Positions 1-6,050 of a stretch of DNA of 17,204 nt are shown piece after piece. The number at the start of each line of letters is the position of its first letter. Positions within the stretch are counted from its first letter, which is position 1. Source of the DNA: Spirochaetaceae bacterium (GTDB lineage Bacteria; Spirochaetota; Spirochaetia; Treponematales; Breznakiellaceae); the NCBI GenBank assembly GCA_031255115.1, contig JAIRTD010000097.1, forward strand, positions 1-17,204, written 5' to 3'. The notes under the pieces were generated by a model. That model was given only the letters and a program-made list of their open reading frames with translations, was not told the DNA's origin and did not search any database. The translations under genes were made by a program, and so were the position numbers.

Positions 1-12
1 AGAATAAATCAG
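1..12. repeat. Right-end fragment of a further copy of the two-hairpin repeat
   Basis: The first twelve bases (AGAATAAATCAG) are identical to bases 181-192, which form the right end of repeat copy 1. This suggests that another copy of the element ends here and that its body lies to the left of the window. Twelve bases is short, so this is a suggestion. Bases 13-58 hold no gene; a weak 7-bp inverted repeat (28-34 with 49-55) is the only structure seen there. Confidence 0.4.
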
Positions 13-58
13 TGCTACTTTATTATCGCAAATGCGTAATGAAATGAACATTTGCAAG

Positions 59-200
59 GGGAACCGCTGATTTGAGTCAATTATACTCCATAGATTTGAG
101 TTTGTCAGGTGTGGAATTAGTTAATTCCTTACCTGACAAACACTTATAATCGGAATTCTCTGACAATTTCAAATTGTCAGAGAATAAATCAGCGGTTCCC
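59..200. repeat. MITE-like repeat copy 1: 105-bp core (82-186) inside 15-bp terminal inverted repeats
   Basis: The core at 82-186 matches 1891-1995 at 103 of 105 positions. It has two hairpins. Hairpin A (101-140) pairs TTTGTCAGGT with ACCTGACAAA and, after a two-base mismatch, GGAATTA with TAATTCC. Hairpin B (155-185) has perfect 15-bp arms around a single C. The word TTGTCAG or its complement CTGACAA occurs four times, once in each arm. In this copy only, the core is bracketed by perfect inverted repeats GGGAACCGCTGATTT (59-73) and AAATCAGCGGTTCCC (186-200). No open reading frame inside encodes a transposase, so if it is mobile it is non-autonomous. It ends 5 bp from the stop codon of the neighbouring secreted-protein gene. 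No T-tract follows the hairpins, so a terminator role is not evident. Confidence 0.85.
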
Positions 201-205
201 TAACA

Positions 206-874
206 CTACTTCAATCCATATAAATGAGCAATGCGGTATAAGCCTTTTATTTCTTCCAATTTGTCATACTCAGTTATAGTTATAATAATGGGATCTGATC
301 CATCATCTTCAATAATAAACGCCATACCATTGATATGATCAATGGTACTCCCGTCATCCGGCAATGTAAAATCAATACTCGCAAGATAATAAAATTGGCT
401 GTTACCATCCATCCTGATAATTTCTTCTATTTGTCCTGAATAATAATACATATATCTACTTCTAAAGTGTTCTGCCTCACAACCTTGTATATCAAAATAT
501 CCGGTATTGACATAATTATATTCATGGCCGCTAAATTCACTCGGCGGCTCTTGTGCGGCTAAAGGCAATAAAGCATCATACCTAATTATAAACTTGTGTT
601 TAAACGAAACCCTCATCAAATAATCCGGGGTCGAACTCCTGTCGGAAAGCACCAAAAAAATATGAGCGCCGTCGTACATCAGCCGAATCAATCTGTCATG
701 ATCTCCATATACGGTAATATAATATGCCTTATTGTTAAAATTCCATTTCTTAATTCCAGGGTTGCTGAATAATATGCTCTCTAAAATATCATCGCGGGTT
801 CTATCCGTTTGCGAAAAACCAAAAGACGGGTTTTCCAAAAGTATAACGAGCGATAGCAGCAATAACTTTTTCAC
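206..874 (-). CDS. Orphan secreted protein of unknown function (222 aa)
   Basis: I do not recognise the family. The GTG start at 874 was chosen because GGAGGAAG lies a few bases upstream and because the protein then begins with a classic signal peptide: two lysines, a Leu/Ile/Val-rich core (residues 4-13) and a likely signal peptidase I site around Ser-Phe-Gly at 17-19. An upstream ATG at 922 would bury this signal behind 16 charged residues. There is no lipobox cysteine. The mature part is rich in Tyr, Ile and Asp with a beta-strand-like pattern and no further membrane segment, so a periplasmic or exported protein is likely. The DNA is visibly more AT-rich than its neighbours, and the gene is flanked by a repeat (59-200) and a hairpin (936-972). 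This fits recent acquisition or a lineage-specific gene. It could equally be a fast-evolving cell-envelope protein. Confidence 0.7.
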   Translation of the reverse strand: MKKLLLLSLVILLENPSFGFSQTDRTRDDILESILFSNPGIKKWNFNNKAYYITVYGDHDRLIRLMYDGAHIFLVLSDRSSTPDYLMRVSFKHKFIIRYDALLPLAAQEPPSEFSGHEYNYVNTGYFDIQGCEAEHFRSRYMYYYSGQIEEIIRMDGNSQFYYLASIDFTLPDDGSTIDHINGMAFIIEDDGSDPIIITITEYDKLEEIKGLYRIAHLYGLK

Positions 875-924
875 TGTATCTTCCTCCAAATTCCCATGCA
901 TGGTTTTGAGTGCTTCAATCACAC

Positions 925-953
925 TTTATAGTATAGACTTGTTCGATAACCAA
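925..953 (-). promoter_or_regulatory. Possible promoter of the orphan secreted protein gene
   Basis: On the minus strand TTGGTT (953-948) and TATAAA (930-925) are separated by 17 bp, about 50 bp before the GTG start at 874. The -35 box is poor and lies in the loop and left arm of the 936-972 hairpin, so that hairpin could affect transcription. The call is weak. Confidence 0.35.
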
Positions 954-972
954 CCGGGTTATTGAACAAGTC
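936..972 (-). terminator. Strong hairpin just after the EamA transporter gene, without a T-tract
   Basis: GACTTGTTC (936-944) pairs with GAACAAGTC (964-972), and after one mismatch ATAACC (946-951) pairs with GGTTAT (957-962), leaving a 5-base loop. It begins 4 bp beyond the transporter stop codon on the minus strand. The position suits a terminator or an mRNA 3' end protector, but no run of T follows. It could also be another interspersed repeat. Confidence 0.45.
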
Positions 973-976
973 CAGC

Positions 977-1888
977 TTAGTTTGGTCCCTTGACAAGGGT
1001 CAGGTATACGCCTGATATAACCAGGGCCGCCCCCAGCCACTGGAAGGGCAATAGCCGTTCTCCCAGAACCAGGAAACCGGCGATTACCGTAATGACCGGA
1101 ACAAGGTTTACAAAAATCGTGGAAACGCCTATGCCCAGAACTTCGAGGGACCGGGCGTAGAACCAATACCCCAGGGCCGAACAGCAGACGGCGAGAAAGA
1201 GCAGATGGGCCAGTATCGAAAAATCGGGCCTAAGCCAGCGGGAACTTTCCATGAGGGCAAAGGGTATAAAGCCCAAAAAGCCGAAGAAGGACTGCCAAAA
1301 AACAATAAAGATACGGGAGTGATTTTCAAAGAGCGGCCTGGTGCAAAAACAATAGGCCACCCAGCTCAGGGCCGCGCCAAGCATATACACATAACCGGCA
1401 ACGCTGCCAGAGACCGAAAAGGAAAGGCTTGCCACAAGCCAGACCCCCGCTACCGAGACCGCGGTTCCCAGAATGCGCGTAACGGAGATTCCTGCGCGCG
1501 ATGAACCTGTTTTTGAACCAGAACCGGACCGCCTCATTTTAGCGGCCCCCCATTCGGCAAACATGCTGATAACGGGAATCGCAGAGATGATAATAGAAGC
1601 TTCTGAAGCGGTAACCAGGGACACACCGGTATTTTCGCAAAAAAAGTACAGTGTTACCCCGGTAAGTCCCGCGCCGGCAAGCAGGGGCAGGTCCCGGCGG
1701 CTGAGCCGCTCTCCCGCCGCAAAGCTTCGCTTAAAGAAAAAAAGAACCGCCAGCGCTATGGCAAAACGCAGCGCTCCCAAGGTCATGGGCGGAAAGACCG
1801 CCACCGTAACCTTTATGGAAACAAACGAAAAGCCCCAAAACAAAACACAGAGAATAATGGCAATCAAGGCGCTGCGCCGCTCGGTCAT
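977..1888 (-). CDS. EamA/DMT-superfamily membrane transporter (303 aa)
   Basis: This is a ten-helix permease of the drug/metabolite transporter superfamily, made of two EamA repeats in the inner membrane. The first repeat starts with a hydrophobic helix containing CVLFWGFSF (about residues 13-21) and continues through the GALRFAIALAVLFF segment. The second begins at about residue 165 with GYVYMLGAALSWVAYCF and contains the RSLEVLGIGVSTIFVNLVP segment typical of EamA repeats. The length matches the family's usual 290-310 residues. The ATG at 1888 was chosen because TATGGAG stands 6 bp upstream. An in-frame start at 1981 would only add translated repeat sequence, and one at 1900 has no good ribosome site. 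The substrate cannot be told from sequence; relatives export amino acids, nucleosides or other metabolites. The gene is divergent from larA and its leader is the 105-bp repeat. Confidence 0.9.
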   Translation of the reverse strand: MTERRSALIAIILCVLFWGFSFVSIKVTVAVFPPMTLGALRFAIALAVLFFFKRSFAAGERLSRRDLPLLAGAGLTGVTLYFFCENTGVSLVTASEASIIISAIPVISMFAEWGAAKMRRSGSGSKTGSSRAGISVTRILGTAVSVAGVWLVASLSFSVSGSVAGYVYMLGAALSWVAYCFCTRPLFENHSRIFIVFWQSFFGFLGFIPFALMESSRWLRPDFSILAHLLFLAVCCSALGYWFYARSLEVLGIGVSTIFVNLVPVITVIAGFLVLGERLLPFQWLGAALVISGVYLTLVKGPN

Positions 1889-1890
1889 GG

Positions 1891-1995
1891 TATACTCCAT
1901 AGATTTGAGTTTGTCAGGTGTGGAATTAGTTAATTCCTTACCTGACAAACAGTTAAAATCGGAATTCTCTGACAATTTCAAATTGTCAGAGAATA
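1891..1995. repeat. Two-hairpin 105-bp repeat, copy 2, forming the eamA leader
   Basis: This copy differs from 82-186 at only two bases. Both differences fall in the linker between hairpin A (1910-1949) and hairpin B (1964-1994), so both stems are intact. It lacks the terminal inverted repeats seen in copy 1. On the minus strand it runs from the predicted transcription start of the transporter gene to 3 bp before the ATG, and its end carries the GGAG used as ribosome site. It probably inserted upstream of the gene, or is a conserved leader cassette. Confidence 0.85.
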
Positions 1996-2001
1996 GAACC
2001 C

Positions 2002-2029
2002 AGTATAGTCAGAAACCACAACAAAACAA
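2002..2029 (-). promoter_or_regulatory. Predicted promoter of the EamA transporter gene
   Basis: On the minus strand TTGTTT (2029-2024) and TATACT (2007-2002) are 16 bp apart. The predicted start of transcription is near 1995, which coincides with the edge of repeat copy 2. The mRNA leader would then be about 107 nt and made almost entirely of the repeat. Confidence 0.55.
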
Positions 2030-2072
2030 ACCCACGGGCAGCGCCCTGCGACTGCCAGAAACACGGCGGCGC

Positions 2073-2099
2073 TTGCCGGAAAAGGCGTTTTGGTATAGA
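2073..2099 (+). promoter_or_regulatory. Possible larA promoter
   Basis: TTGCCG (2073-2078) and TATAGA (2094-2099) are spaced 15 bp apart, which is short. Transcription would begin around 2106, about 5 nt before the larA ATG at 2111. There is no room for a Shine-Dalgarno sequence in that leader. A second AT-rich hexamer, TATATA, lies at 2101-2106. Confidence 0.4.
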
Positions 2100-2110
2100 A
2101 TATATAGAAG

Positions 2111-3400
2111 ATGAAGATACAAATACCTTATTTGCAGAAAAGTTTTTCTCTCGAATTCCCTGATAAAAACCTTTTGGCCGTGGTTGAACCAAATGAATTC
2201 GAGCGAAAGGGAACCAGCGAATCCATACTAAAAGGAGCGCTTTCCGCGCCCTATGGACCTGAACGCAGGGAGGGGCAGAGCCTAAAGGACTTTCTCTCCG
2301 GGGGAAAAAAGCTCCTCATCATCATCAATGACGCTACGCGCCCCACGCCCACCGCGGCCATGCTGGGAGCGCTTGTTCCGGAGCTTGACGCTTCGCCCAT
2401 AAAGAACCAAGACATCACCCTCATCATCGCCACCGGCGCCCACCGGACCCCCACCGAAGCTGAGTACCAGCAGATACTCGGCCCCTGGCACGGGCGTTTT
2501 CGGGAACGCTGCGTCTACCACAACGCGCGCGACAACAGCGTCATGGTCGATCTGGGGACAACCCGGAACGGAACCCCCATACTGCTTAACCGGCTGCTTT
2601 TTGAAGCCGACCGCATTATCGCCACCGGAAGCGTGGAGCCCCACTACTTTGCCGGTTTTACCGGCGGCCGCAAGGCCTTTCTCCCCGGCATTGCCGCGTA
2701 CCGGACCATAGAGGCAAACCACAAACAGGCCCTCTCGCCCCGCTCCCGCTCCCTTGCCCTCGAAGGTAATCCGGTCCACGAAGATATGATGGACGCCCTG
2801 CCCCTGATTAAAGCGCCGGTCTTTTCGTTTATGACGGTACTGGACAAGGAACAGGGCATTGCCGACGCGGCCTGCGGCGATCTTATGGCCTCGTTCTACG
2901 CGGCGGTTGATACGGCGCGGAAGATCTTCTGCGTTCCCGTGGCGTCCAAAGCGGACATTGTCGTATCAGTGGCAAAATTCCCCATGGACATAGACCTCTA
3001 CCAGTCCCAAAAGGCAATAGACAACGGCGCCCTTGCCCTCAAAGACGGCGGCTTTCTCATCCTGGTATCATCGTGCAGGGACGGCATAGGCGACGAAGCC
3101 TACGCAAAACTCCTTGCCCAGGCATCGAGCCCGGCCGACGCCATTGAGCAAATACGCGTGCTTTACAAACTGGGTTACCACAAGGCCGCAAAAATGGCCG
3201 AAGTCTCAGGCCGGGCAACCATTAAAGCAATCACCGAGCTTCCACCGGAAAGGCTCGCGTCAATGTTTATAGAAAGCGCCCCAAGCCCCCAAAAAGCCCT
3301 TGACGACGCCCTTGCCGAACTTAAAAAAAGAGGCGTTGCCGAACCCGCGATACTCGTACTGCCCGACGGCTGCGTTACGATACCTGATCCCCGGCAGTAA
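2111..3400 (+). CDS. larA: LarA-family nickel-pincer racemase (lactate racemase-like, 429 aa)
   Basis: LarA enzymes interconvert D- and L-2-hydroxy acids by hydride transfer to a nickel-pincer cofactor covalently bound to a lysine. The residues expected from Lactobacillus plantarum LarA (His108, His174, Lys184, His200) are present at almost the same numbering: His111 in ATGAHRTPTEAE, His178 in GSVEPHYFAGF, Lys188 in TGGRKAFLPG, and His204 in EANHK. Asp74 and Arg77 in NDATRP complete the substrate site. The length is normal (L. plantarum about 424). The start begins MKIQIPY, as in the family, although no clear ribosome site precedes it. The cofactor genes larB, larC and larE are not in the window and would have to lie elsewhere. 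LarA homologues also act on malate or sugar acids, so lactate is only the default substrate. The gene converges on the hemerythrin gene with a 26-bp overlap. Confidence 0.88.
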   Translation: MKIQIPYLQKSFSLEFPDKNLLAVVEPNEFERKGTSESILKGALSAPYGPERREGQSLKDFLSGGKKLLIIINDATRPTPTAAMLGALVPELDASPIKNQDITLIIATGAHRTPTEAEYQQILGPWHGRFRERCVYHNARDNSVMVDLGTTRNGTPILLNRLLFEADRIIATGSVEPHYFAGFTGGRKAFLPGIAAYRTIEANHKQALSPRSRSLALEGNPVHEDMMDALPLIKAPVFSFMTVLDKEQGIADAACGDLMASFYAAVDTARKIFCVPVASKADIVVSVAKFPMDIDLYQSQKAIDNGALALKDGGFLILVSSCRDGIGDEAYAKLLAQASSPADAIEQIRVLYKLGYHKAAKMAEVSGRATIKAITELPPERLASMFIESAPSPQKALDDALAELKKRGVAEPAILVLPDGCVTIPDPRQ

Positions 3401-3869
3401 ACCCGTGCTGCTCATCCCTCATCGTGATGACCAGCTTTCCGTCGGCCCTCCGCGTTGCGATTCGCTTAAAATATTCAAAATACTGCTTGTCCGAAATGGC
3501 GATATGGGTCAACACCCAGTCTTTGAGAAAACGGGTAAAATGGGTAAGATCAAACTTATGCCCCAAATGAAACGAGCGCACCTGCTCGACCACGGTCAGC
3601 ACAAACATATCATGCTCCCGCTTGTGATCGGTGTAACCCGAGAATTTTGTCTTGAGCATAATCCTCTCTTCAGTGGCAAAATGCACCTTGATATAGTTGA
3701 CCGCGCCCTGAATAACTTTCTTGAAATACGCCTTTTCCGACTCGCTGTCTCCGACACAGTGGTTGAAAAGATCATTGGTGATATTAAACAGCTCCTTGTG
3801 CTGCTCGTCTATCTGCTTAATTCCTACCGAAAAAGTTGAAGACCAAGAGACCAGTTCTGACTTATCCAT
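3375..3869 (-). CDS. Bacteriohemerythrin, single-domain O2-binding protein (164 aa)
   Basis: This soluble four-helix diiron protein binds oxygen reversibly. All seven metal ligands are visible: His24 (IDEQHKEL), His63 and bridging Glu67 (HFATEE), His82 and His86 (HKREH), and His122 with bridging Asp127 (HIAISD). The Trp9 to Gly16 opening (W-SSTFSVG) is also typical. The core ends at about residue 137, and a charged tail of about 27 residues follows with no known domain. There is no signal peptide or methyl-accepting domain, so it is a stand-alone cytoplasmic protein. In anaerobes such proteins are thought to sense, store or scavenge oxygen. The end overlaps the end of larA by 26 bp in convergent orientation. 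No Shine-Dalgarno fits well; the -10 box ends 5 bp before the ATG. Confidence 0.93.
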   Translation of the reverse strand: MDKSELVSWSSTFSVGIKQIDEQHKELFNITNDLFNHCVGDSESEKAYFKKVIQGAVNYIKVHFATEERIMLKTKFSGYTDHKREHDMFVLTVVEQVRSFHLGHKFDLTHFTRFLKDWVLTHIAISDKQYFEYFKRIATRRADGKLVITMRDEQHGFTAGDQVS

Positions 3870-3874
3870 GACCT

Positions 3875-3904
3875 ATTGTATCATATAATTGAAAAAAAAG
3901 GCAA
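3875..3904 (-). promoter_or_regulatory. Hemerythrin promoter, possibly leaderless
   Basis: On the minus strand TTGCCT (3904-3899) and TACAAT (3880-3875) are 18 bp apart. Transcription would start within a base or two of the ATG at 3869, so the mRNA may have no leader. The spacer contains a run of eight T. Confidence 0.55.
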
Positions 3905-3979
3905 GGAAATTTAAGTTGAAGGCTTTTCAGGCTCCGGCGGGGCCCGGAACAAGATCGGTTTATGCCTCAGATATGCCGG

Positions 3980-4008
3980 TTGCGGCCCTGACACGAATTG
4001 TTTATAAT
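3980..4008 (+). promoter_or_regulatory. hprK promoter, possibly leaderless
   Basis: TTGCGG (3980-3985) and a perfect TATAAT (4003-4008) are exactly 17 bp apart. Six bases separate the -10 box from the hprK ATG at 4015, so the first transcribed base would be at or next to the A of the start codon. Confidence 0.65.
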
Positions 4009-4014
4009 GGGCTT

Positions 4015-5004
4015 ATGGATGTTAAGCGCTTTACCGTGCTCGACTTTATCGATATAGACCTCAAAGAACATGATTCCCTTAATCTCCGCTGTATTGGAGG
4101 CCGCAGGGGCCTGTCGCGGGAAATCGCCAGTCCTGACCTGAACCGGCCGGGGCTGGCCCTGTCGGGTTTCTATGATTCTTTTGCGTTCCAGAGGATACAG
4201 CTTTTTGGCCGGGGGGAGGTTGCCTATCTCCGCAAACTCGAAGAAGAAGACCAAAAAGGGACCATCAAGCGCATGTTTACCTACCCCCTTCCCTGCTGCA
4301 TTTTTACCCATAATCTTCATCCCGGCAAGGATTTTTTTGAAGAAGCCGAAGGGGTGGACTGTCCTATACTGCAGACCGACCTCCCTACTTCGGAATTTTC
4401 TTCCCGGCTGATGCGTATTCTTTCCAATATTTTCGCCCCCAAAAAGAGCGTCCACGGCGTACTGGTAGAGGTTTTCGGCCTGGGCATACTGATACTGGGC
4501 GATTCGGGGGTGGGAAAGAGCGAAACCGCCCTGGAACTCATTGAACGGGGCCACCGCCTGGTTGCCGACGACGTGGTCGAAATTCACTGTGTCAACGGCA
4601 ATATACTCATGGGGGCCGGGGCAAACAAGATCATCGGCCATCACATGGAGGTCAGGGGGCTTGGAATCATCAATATAACCCACCTTTTTGGCGTAGGGGC
4701 CATCAGGGACCGGAAGCAGATACAACTTGTGGTAAATCTCGAAGAATGGGATTCGGCCAAAAGTTACGACCGCCTGGGCACCGACGACACTTTCGAGGAG
4801 ATACTGGGGGTAAGCGTTCCCAAGCTGGAAATCCCCGTCAAACCCGGGCGGAATATCCCGGTGATTATAGAAACCGCGGCAATGAACGAAAGGCTCAAAA
4901 AGATGGGCTATAATTCGGCCAAAGAATTCAACCAAAATATACTCAAGTGGATCGAGAGCGATATGGCGCGCTCGGTGTATTTCGGTCAGGAAGACATAAT
5001 TTAG
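4015..5004 (+). CDS. hprK: HPr kinase/phosphorylase (329 aa)
   Basis: HprK phosphorylates HPr on Ser46 with ATP or pyrophosphate and removes that phosphate in the reverse reaction, linking carbon status to regulation. The Walker A loop GDSGVGKS is at 162-169, the HprK signature MEVRGLGIINI at 211-221, an aspartate pair at 185-186 (VADDVV), and a conserved His at 148 precedes the loop. The N-terminal domain (1-130) is the usual one. The start at 4015 was preferred over an in-frame ATG at 3889 because the family begins with a short lead into FTVLDFI, the length then fits (about 310-330), and a TATAAT box lies just upstream. The stop codon overlaps the ribosome site of ptsH, 8 bp before that gene. 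Spirochaetes are known to keep HprK and HPr as a regulatory PTS without sugar permeases. Confidence 0.95.
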   Translation: MDVKRFTVLDFIDIDLKEHDSLNLRCIGGRRGLSREIASPDLNRPGLALSGFYDSFAFQRIQLFGRGEVAYLRKLEEEDQKGTIKRMFTYPLPCCIFTHNLHPGKDFFEEAEGVDCPILQTDLPTSEFSSRLMRILSNIFAPKKSVHGVLVEVFGLGILILGDSGVGKSETALELIERGHRLVADDVVEIHCVNGNILMGAGANKIIGHHMEVRGLGIINITHLFGVGAIRDRKQIQLVVNLEEWDSAKSYDRLGTDDTFEEILGVSVPKLEIPVKPGRNIPVIIETAAMNERLKKMGYNSAKEFNQNILKWIESDMARSVYFGQEDII

Positions 5005-5012
5005 GAAGGCCT

Positions 5013-5279
5013 ATGTTTGAAAAAACCATTACGATACAGAACCGGGCGGGGATTCATGCCCGGCCCGCAGCCATGCTGGTCCAGACCACCAAGAATTTCA
5101 GCTCCAATATATACCTCGAAAAGGGCAAGGACCGCATAAACGCCAAATCCATCATGGGCATCATCACCCTTGGGGCGGGTTACGGCGTCGAACTCAAGGT
5201 AATAGCGGACGGCCCGGATGAACAAGAGGCGGTAGAGGCCGTTGCCAGGCTTTTCGCCTCCAAATTTGAAGAAGAATAG
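5013..5279 (+). CDS. ptsH: Phosphocarrier protein HPr (88 aa)
   Basis: HPr is the small phosphocarrier of the PTS. Both control sites are intact: His15 in AGIHARPAA, phosphorylated by enzyme I, and Ser46 in NAKSIMGI, the target of HprK. Length is exactly typical. The ATG at 5013 follows AGGAAGG, which overlaps the hprK stop, so the two genes are likely translationally coupled. An in-frame start at 4947 lies inside hprK and adds residues foreign to the family. No EI or EII gene is in the window. Confidence 0.96.
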   Translation: MFEKTITIQNRAGIHARPAAMLVQTTKNFSSNIYLEKGKDRINAKSIMGIITLGAGYGVELKVIADGPDEQEAVEAVARLFASKFEEE

Positions 5280-5295
5280 CCCCATTGCTGGAATT

Positions 5296-5317
5296 GCCGG
5301 CGCAAGGCCGCGCCGGC
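5296..5317 (+). terminator. GC-rich hairpin after ptsH, without a T-tract
   Basis: GCCGGCGC (5296-5303) and GCGCCGGC (5310-5317) form a perfect 8-bp stem with a 6-base loop, 17 bp after the ptsH stop codon. No T-run follows, so it may be a Rho-dependent end, an mRNA stabiliser, or simply a palindrome. Its place between ptsH and the lexA promoter supports a transcript boundary. Confidence 0.45.
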
Positions 5318-5370
5318 GCGACTCATGGCACAAGGCGCAAGAAAAAGGGCAAAAAAACGTGTTTTTGACT

Positions 5371-5398
5371 TTGACTTTTTCAGGAACCGGTGTATAGT
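5371..5398 (+). promoter_or_regulatory. lexA promoter
   Basis: TTGACT (5371-5376) and TATAGT (5393-5398) are 16 bp apart, about 37 bp before the lexA ATG. A tandem second TTGACT sits at 5365-5370. GGAAC (5383-5387) and GTTCC (5410-5414) form an inverted pair around the -10 box. This could be an operator, but the spacing of 22 bp does not match a known LexA box. Confidence 0.6.
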
Positions 5399-5434
5399 AT
5401 CCCATATCAGTTCCAGAAAAATAAGGAAAAGCCG

Positions 5435-6049
5435 ATGAGGGACTTAACCCAGCGACAACAGGAAGTGCTGGCTTTTATTGTTGAATTTATCGCCAGACAT
5501 ACCTATCCGCCGACCATACGGGAATTGGCGGATCATTTTTCGATTTCCGTTAAAGGCGCCTATGACCATGTGGACGCTCTCAGAAAAAAAGGCCGGCTTA
5601 AAAACGGCGGCAAGCGTTCACGGACTATGGAAGTTATTCATACTGAAGAAGAAGCCCAAAGGGACGGTTTTATAAACATACCCATACTGGGGACCGTAGC
5701 CGCCGGGCGGCCCATTCTTTCGGAAGAAAACTACGAAGGCGCCCTGCCGGTTCACAATTCGCTCCTGAAACCAAGAACAAACTACTTTATACTCAAGGTA
5801 CGGGGTGATTCTATGGTTCAGGCCGGTATCATGGACGGGGATCTGGCCATCATAGAGAAGCGCGAAAACGCCCAAAACGGGGAAATTATCGTGGCGGTGG
5901 TCGACGAGGCGGTTACGCTAAAGCGTTTCTTCAAGGAAAGTTCCCGGATAAAGCTCCAGGCCGAAAATCCCTCCTATTCGCCCATATACAGCCAGGATGT
6001 CAGGGTCATAGGCAAACTCGCCGGGATATACCGCGCCTGCGGCGTCTAA
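5435..6049 (+). CDS. lexA: LexA SOS repressor and self-cleaving protease (204 aa)
   Basis: LexA represses DNA-repair genes and cleaves itself when RecA filaments form. A winged helix-turn-helix fills residues 1-65 (TIRELADHFSISVKGAYDHV, 27-46). The self-cleavage bond is Ala90-Gly91 in VAAGRP, the catalytic serine is Ser126 in VRGDSM and the lysine is Lys163 in VTLKRFF. The spacing matches E. coli Ala84-Gly85, Ser119 and Lys156. The ATG at 5435 has AAGGAAA upstream and gives the standard length; an earlier in-frame ATG at 5390 overlaps the -10 box. holA starts 1 bp after the stop codon. Self-regulation is usual for lexA but the operator could not be identified here. Confidence 0.96.
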   Translation: MRDLTQRQQEVLAFIVEFIARHTYPPTIRELADHFSISVKGAYDHVDALRKKGRLKNGGKRSRTMEVIHTEEEAQRDGFINIPILGTVAAGRPILSEENYEGALPVHNSLLKPRTNYFILKVRGDSMVQAGIMDGDLAIIEKRENAQNGEIIVAVVDEAVTLKRFFKESSRIKLQAENPSYSPIYSQDVRVIGKLAGIYRACGV

Positions 6050-6050
6050 C

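Noticed and set aside
1889..1981. N-terminal extension of the EamA protein up to an ATG at 1981
   Set aside because: The extra 31 residues are just translated repeat. The good Shine-Dalgarno and the normal family length both favour 1888.
1473..2114. A 213-codon plus-strand open frame across the eamA start and the repeat
   Set aside because: It is antisense to the transporter and then translates the repeat; composition is Arg/Pro/Ser-rich as expected from a shadow frame, with no domain or ribosome site.
3889..4014. 42-residue N-terminal extension of HprK
   Set aside because: It is not part of the family and would need transcription from upstream of 3889, whereas a strong promoter lies at 3980-4008, immediately before the ATG at 4015.
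3967..4935. 322-codon minus-strand open frame opposite hprK
   Set aside because: It is a mirror of a gene with unmistakable HprK motifs and has no recognisable domain itself.
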